Positions 59,621-64,000 of a stretch of 64,000 nt of DNA are shown here, one piece after another. The DNA is taken from the NCBI GenBank assembly GCA_034401135.1, contig JAWZSP010000005.1:4154001-4218000 (forward strand). Direction: 5' to 3'. The notes under the pieces are model-generated. The model was not told the origin of the DNA. It saw nothing but the letters and a program-made list of their open reading frames with translations, and did not search any database. Every line of letters starts with the position of its first letter. The stretch's first letter is position 1. The stretch is from Volutella citrinella. Lineage: Eukaryota > Ascomycota > Sordariomycetes > Hypocreales > Nectriaceae. The translations under genes were made by a program, and so were the position numbers.

Positions 59621-60751
59621 TCAGGGGACGGCAATCACCATCTCATCCACCATCTTAAGGAAGCGCCCCCTGTACTCCCTGGGGTCCGCAGTGATGCTCA
59701 TGGGTCCTTTATGTGCCACCTTGTTGAACATCTTGACCAGGTTCGTCATGAACCGGGCCCGCATCGTGTGCTTGGCCCAAAAAAAGTCCAAAACCACGAC
59801 GCGGTAGATCCATTTGCCGTCGGCGTCCTCAACGCCGTGGCGCCACTCGTCCGTCCTGGACTTGATGTTGGGCACGGGGCTCGACCGATCCTCCTCGGCA
59901 GGCCCGGGGTACCGCACAAGGAACAGCGAGTAGTCTACCGCGTTGTGGTCCGCGAGCAGCTGCGAGTCCGACCGCAGATGTTCCATCAGTAGGCGCTTGT
60001 GCTCCGCCGTCACGCGCACCTTGTCCGGAAACTCGACAGCGAGCTTGTCTTTGACACTCTCCGGTGCGAGCTTCCCGTCGGCGATGTCCCGCTCCGGGAA
60101 GAAGTAGTCGTTGGGCTTTAGGTCGTACGTCTCCCACTTGTCCCGCGCGGAGTCTGAAGACTCGGCGTCTTTGCCGTACAGGAGATTCTCCATGACGATG
60201 TGGTGTGTGGGTGCAAGGCCCAGCATGCCGCCGAGCGACACATGGTTGGCGAATACCAGGTCAGTAATGCGGACCAGCAGGCTGTTTGGCTCGTTCTTCA
60301 TGTGCACCAGATACGGCCCGAGAAGCTCATTGACGAAAAATTGGTGCTCAAAGCTCCGGGGCAAGGATTTGACCAGATACTTGCCATTCGGGGTGGTGAA
60401 GAATGTCGAGCCGCTGTATCCCAAGTCACCCACAGGGGTCAGTTCGGCAATCTCCTCCTTGTCTTTCCCCCTTCTCCTGTCCCGTCTCGGGGAGTCGATC
60501 GCACTCTCCTCATCTCGAGGACCCTGGCCTTGCTCCGATGCCCGAAAGGATGTCGCATACTCCTCTTCGTCAAGCCCCCAATCCTCGCGACGCAGGGCCA
60601 AGAAGTCGACTGCACGGTACCGCGAGAGAATGAGCCTAAAAATTCGAAAGAAGCTCAAGATAGCTCTGAGGACTCCCTTATTAGAGGACGTATATCGCCG
60701 GGAGATTGCCCGTGCGATTGAGGTCGATATGCGAGAAGACCGGATCTTCAT
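59621..60751 (-). CDS. minimal phosphatidylinositol-phosphate kinase-like protein
   Basis: Single exon, 376 residues, much shorter than Mss4-type PIP5K. The N terminus is basic and hydrophobic (MKIRSSRISTSIARAISRRY, then FFRIFRLILSRYRAVDFL), perhaps a membrane-binding segment. The catalytic core has PIPK marks: the loop GYSGSTFFTTPNGKYLVKSL with its Lys, a MENLLYG hinge, AVDYSLFLV (the DYSL motif, with the substrate Asp), VVVLDFFWAKH, and the C-terminal ITADPREYRGRFLKM matching the PIPK end block. The activation segment between the VLDFF and ITADP blocks is short, so lipid-head specificity may differ. It belongs to a group of small fungal PIPK-fold proteins; whether it makes PI(4,5)P2 is unknown. 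Confidence 0.82.
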   Translation of the reverse strand: MKIRSSRISTSIARAISRRYTSSNKGVLRAILSFFRIFRLILSRYRAVDFLALRREDWGLDEEEYATSFRASEQGQGPRDEESAIDSPRRDRRRGKDKEEIAELTPVGDLGYSGSTFFTTPNGKYLVKSLPRSFEHQFFVNELLGPYLVHMKNEPNSLLVRITDLVFANHVSLGGMLGLAPTHHIVMENLLYGKDAESSDSARDKWETYDLKPNDYFFPERDIADGKLAPESVKDKLAVEFPDKVRVTAEHKRLLMEHLRSDSQLLADHNAVDYSLFLVRYPGPAEEDRSSPVPNIKSRTDEWRHGVEDADGKWIYRVVVLDFFWAKHTMRARFMTNLVKMFNKVAHKGPMSITADPREYRGRFLKMVDEMVIAVP

Positions 60752-61522
60752 GCTTGCGACTGTTCAGGGCTAGGGTAATTAATGAAGACACAACCCGTGG
60801 CAGCGCAGATACTCCTGTGGCTTCTCAGCAGTTCAACAAGTCGCTAAGATGATAGATGCGAGATTCTCTGCGTTTGTTTGCCCCTTCAGTAGGGTGTCAT
60901 TAGCTTCATCCAAAGCTTGTGAGGTTGGGAGTAACCGTGACGTCATGCATCTCCGTGGCTGCAACGTCGCAACTGCCGACTTTGGGGAAGGACGCCCAAC
61001 AAGTTTTGTCCAATGGCCCATCGTTTGACAAACCAGCAAATTGTGCAAGAGCTCGATATTTCGAACTTCTGGATCAAAATGCGTTTTGTTAAGAGTGCCC
61101 CGCCTGCACCGTCAAAGGACCATTCCGCAGTCACATATTAGTCAACGAGCAATTGAAGTCCGTCCGAGATGCGGCCATCAACGGCCTCAATGGATCCAAT
61201 TAACGTGATACTCCTAAATAAACCAATAGTGTTCAAAGTCGCCGTCTAATCTCATTACCCAAGCGCCGTTCGCTTCTCTTCATAAAACAGTATTATTTAA
61301 TAGTGTCCCGTAAACCCGCAAGATGCAACTCCCCAGCGTCGAGATATACTGCTCTGGCCTGGTCGATGGACTTCATGCAGTGGGAGACATTCGCTGTCAC
61401 ACCGTAATCAATATTTTTGTTAAATTGTCATATATCGTCGTGATGATGTGTTGGCTGGCTGGTAATTTGAAAACTGGTTTTCGGCCATGGCGTCTTTTTT
61501 GTTCTTGGGTTCCTGCCGTGTC
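60752..61522. other. intergenic, PIPK-like promoter / ThrE 3' flank
   Basis: 771 nt. The segment 61190-61310 is AT-rich. No gene seen. Confidence 0.5.
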
Positions 61523-64000
61523 TCAGAAACTGAACAGGCCGCTTCTCCTCTTGCCCAAGGGATAGACGATAAGCGCGCTCATGAACAGGCCCACACTGAT
61601 GCCGATGGCAACTTGCACGACCTTCAACAGCACGTTGAACGCCGTCCCGTCGATGGCTCCCAATGCCTCCGTCTCCTTGCCCCCGACAATCTCGTTGGCC
61701 GACGTCACGCCGGCAAGCAACGAGCCACTGGCTGCAAGACCCGAGGGCACCTGTACAAAAAGGGCTGGAAGCATGGCTGCCGCAGCCAAACTGTAGCCGA
61801 CTTTTCGTTCCTTCTTCACAGGCGGCTCCGGCTGCGTCTCGAGATCGGCGGTCGAGGTTGACCATGTGTCGGATGGCGTCTTTCTCCTCTTGGACCGCGA
61901 AAACCTGGGCAGCACCCTGGCTTCCCACCATTCCACAAAGTCCAGCCAGGCATTCTCGACGTGTCTTCCCAACCTCGAATAAAGGTTCGCCAGGATACCG
62001 ATCGTGAGTGCACCAAGCATGTTGGAGATCTGATTCTTGTTGGAGAAGTATTGGCTGCAGTAGCTGTTCACCAAGAAGCCTGCAACCGACATGAAAATCA
62101 TGGCTGGCAGTTGCTTAAACTTTGATTGGTTAATGAGACAGAGACAGACCGTGAAACCCGCCACGGACAGGGAGTACCACTCCCGGCCAAGGGGCTTTTG
62201 GCATCGGGTCGCACTCGTCGCGTTTGGATCCATCATCCCGTACAGGGATGCGCCGATGGTGATGCCGTATCCAAGGAAGAGGGTGTAGACCAGGGCGTGG
62301 ACCATTCGCACGCTGCCGGCGACAAGCTTATAGCTTTGGAGCTCCAGAGAGCTGCAGAGGACCATATATCCAGGAAGGATCAGTGCAATGCTGCTTTGAG
62401 CGAGTGCACTGAAACAAAACGTATTGCCCCCATTAATTGACCCGAAACCTCGCGCCAGAAAGGACGTGATGACGGAAGCAGTGACCTCGAACACGTGGGC
62501 GTACAGCACGTTGCTCGGCGCGAAAATGAGCTGGAGGACCCCAAGTATTAATCCCAATAGGAAGGCCGGGGGCAGGTCTATCCAGCGACCCTCAAATGCG
62601 AATGGCGCAACACACGCCGACGCCACTCCGTACATGAAAACCCGGAACCAGACATTGAACTTGGGTTTTCTCTCAACCACCTCGTCGAGGCGCTTGGTTG
62701 CTTCCTCCACACCAAGTTTGTCATGCACGACGTCCTTGTAGATGTTATGAACGTCTCGCAGCTTTCCCAAGTCGATTCCTTGAACCACGCGGACGAGCTT
62801 CACCTCGGTAGTGTGCGTCGATGTGTCGTCGAAGCTGCAAACCATGCAGTCTGGGAGGTATAGGTACTGGCTCTCAATCTCAAGCACTCGTGAGGACATG
62901 GTCATGTACTCCTCGAGCCGGTGCGTGGGTGCACCAAACAACATAAGGGCCCTGCATAGCTTCAGGAGGTACTTGTGTCGCGAGATGATGCCCGCGATAT
63001 GAATGGTAATTCTGATTTGGTCGCGCTTCTTGGGCGGAGGCGTTGGCTCTCGCCTGATCTTATCCGCCCATTGTTCGGATATCTCGGCGGACGCGGGTAT
63101 GGTGAACATGGAGGATGACTTCATAAGCTCTGTTAGAGCCAAAGATGAACTAGACTTTTGTGATTTGTGGTATTTGAACAAACCGCTGGACGGTCGTAGC
63201 CGTGGAGACCTTGGGGGTGTCCCGTACGACGAAGTAGGTCGTGAGGTTGGTGGTGAGGAGCGGGGTGACAAGTGAGGAGTTCCTGGAGTAGTAGGCGTGT
63301 TAGTCCCGCTGGAGGCTGCTCCTCTGTCATCGTGATACAGCTTGAGAAGCGAAGAGAGGACGCCGCCGCGATATTTAGCGGGTCTGGGGATGTAGTCCTG
63401 GTCGTAGTCCTGATGCAGCACTGGCGTGACGGTGCCAGAAGTTATGCCGTGGGATCCGTGGGTGAATAAATCATTCTTCCCCCTCCTAGTGTGAGACCTG
63501 ACGAGGTTCTCCGCAACGGTGTGGTGTGTCCAGGGACCGGAATTGGCCTTGGACACCCGCTGTCGCAGCTGGGATGTGGCCGCATCGTCGATGACCGTGC
63601 TCTTGGGGTAAACATCCACCCCCCCGGCATCTAAGTCGTCGATCAAGGGCTGGAATGGTGGGTTTCCGAGGTCATCTGAGTTGCGTCGAGATCCTGGGGC
63701 GGAGTAGCTTCCGACGGAGACTGCCAAGCGATTCGCCCTCTTGCGAGCATCCGTCATTGACCTGAGCTGCCGCTGGGTGGCATGGGACTCTGCCAGGTCC
63801 GCCTTCTGTTGTTCCTCGGGGGCGTTATAGCTGGTATTGCGTCGGAGGGCAGGTCTCGGACGTTTTGGTGCCGAGGATTCGGGTGTAACAGGTGTGCTTG
63901 TTTCCACCACAAGGCGCGGCTGGTTATCAAGCCTGTGCAGCTCCTTTTCGGCGGAGAGGACCCGTGTCAAGGCGGCACTCAGCTCGTGAGGCTCCGGTAC
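61523..64000 (-). CDS. Prm10-like ThrE-domain membrane transporter (5' end beyond the window)
   Basis: The frame is open from the stop at 61523 through 64000, so the N terminus lies outside; at least 825 residues are visible. The first about 340 residues are Ser/Pro/Arg-rich and likely cytosolic (SPRSSPPTSRPTSSYGTPPR). Then come the ThrE blocks: RKRDQIRITIHIAGIISRHK-like opening, CRALMLFGAPTHRLEEYM, and about ten hydrophobic helices, ending in VGLFMSALIVYPLGKR. This is the architecture of yeast pheromone-regulated membrane protein Prm10 and relatives, putative amino-acid (Thr/Ser) exporters of plasma membrane or vacuole. The substrate in fungi is not established. No intron is needed within the visible part. 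The first ATG cannot be seen. Confidence 0.9.
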   Translation of the reverse strand, partial: VPEPHELSAALTRVLSAEKELHRLDNQPRLVVETSTPVTPESSAPKRPRPALRRNTSYNAPEEQQKADLAESHATQRQLRSMTDARKRANRLAVSVGSYSAPGSRRNSDDLGNPPFQPLIDDLDAGGVDVYPKSTVIDDAATSQLRQRVSKANSGPWTHHTVAENLVRSHTRRGKNDLFTHGSHGITSGTVTPVLHQDYDQDYIPRPAKYRGGVLSSLLKLYHDDRGAASSGTNTPTTPGTPHLSPRSSPPTSRPTSSYGTPPRSPRLRPSSGLFKYHKSQKSSSSLALTELMKSSSMFTIPASAEISEQWADKIRREPTPPPKKRDQIRITIHIAGIISRHKYLLKLCRALMLFGAPTHRLEEYMTMSSRVLEIESQYLYLPDCMVCSFDDTSTHTTEVKLVRVVQGIDLGKLRDVHNIYKDVVHDKLGVEEATKRLDEVVERKPKFNVWFRVFMYGVASACVAPFAFEGRWIDLPPAFLLGLILGVLQLIFAPSNVLYAHVFEVTASVITSFLARGFGSINGGNTFCFSALAQSSIALILPGYMVLCSSLELQSYKLVAGSVRMVHALVYTLFLGYGITIGASLYGMMDPNATSATRCQKPLGREWYSLSVAGFTVCLCLINQSKFKQLPAMIFMSVAGFLVNSYCSQYFSNKNQISNMLGALTIGILANLYSRLGRHVENAWLDFVEWWEARVLPRFSRSKRRKTPSDTWSTSTADLETQPEPPVKKERKVGYSLAAAAMLPALFVQVPSGLAASGSLLAGVTSANEIVGGKETEALGAIDGTAFNVLLKVVQVAIGISVGLFMSALIVYPLGKRRSGLFSF

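Overview
The window looks like nuclear DNA of a filamentous ascomycete (Pezizomycotina, probably Sordariomycetes). Coding regions are GC-rich and interrupted by short introns (46-130 nt, mostly 50-80) with GTRNGT donors and YAG acceptors. The protein families are fungal: a Goodbye-type STAND receptor, PAM17, Slx9, ECM29, UBA4, DUF2828 and a Prm10-like ThrE transporter. No prokaryotic operon logic, tRNA, rRNA, CRISPR or intact transposon was seen. I read 18 protein-coding genes, reconstructing exon joins by frame and splice consensus. One is a short spliced gene that single-frame reading misses, and one runs off the right edge.

Layout. 1.2-5.8 kb (+): NOD-like receptor (Goodbye, NACHT, helical repeats, ZZ-like zinc site). 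6.1-10.2 kb: metabolic trio, with a triosephosphate-isomerase-like enzyme (-) divergent from a cyclase-family protein (+), whose 3' end meets a TatD nuclease (-). 11.4-12.8 kb (-): triple-RRM protein of the Csx1/Nam8 type. 12.8-19.8 kb: 7 kb with no recognisable gene. 19.8-25.4 kb (+): ECM29 proteasome adaptor, then a UBA-UAS-UBX Cdc48 cofactor (26.2-27.8 kb, +). 30.1-32.4 kb (+): germinal-centre-type Ste20 kinase, convergent with a membrane-anchored gamma-glutamylcyclotransferase-like protein (32.7-34.0 kb, -). 35.1-37.7 kb (+): orphan, probably nuclear, protein with a GCT-repeat alanine tract. 40.7-41.7 kb (+): NEDD8 protease. 42.7-43.4 kb (-): Slx9, sharing a 312-bp divergent promoter with UBA4 (43.7-45.2 kb, +), which converges on PAM17 (45.4-46.2 kb, -). 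47.0-48.8 kb (+): chromodomain protein with an AT-hook. 49.8-52.0 kb (-): RRM-like protein whose reading frame contains one in-frame UAG. 54.9-57.6 kb (+): DUF2828 vWA protein with an RG tract and a probable mitochondrial presequence. 57.9-58.2 kb (+): 66-residue candidate. 59.6-60.8 kb (-): minimal PIP-kinase-like protein. 61.5-64.0 kb (-): Prm10/ThrE transporter, 5' end outside the window.

Themes. Four genes act in ubiquitin-like or proteasome pathways: ECM29 and the UBX protein are adjacent, and the NEDD8 protease and UBA4 are 2 kb apart. The UBX protein has a UIM-like helix of the kind that in human UBXN7 contacts NEDD8 on cullins, so it links in principle to the NEDD8 protease. Other genes are general housekeeping (ribosome biogenesis, mitochondrial import, tRNA thiolation, chromatin). 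The parts most worth a second look are the UAG/alternative-acceptor gene at 51 kb, the NLR, the hidden 66-aa gene, the dual-start DUF2828 protein and the 7-kb gap.
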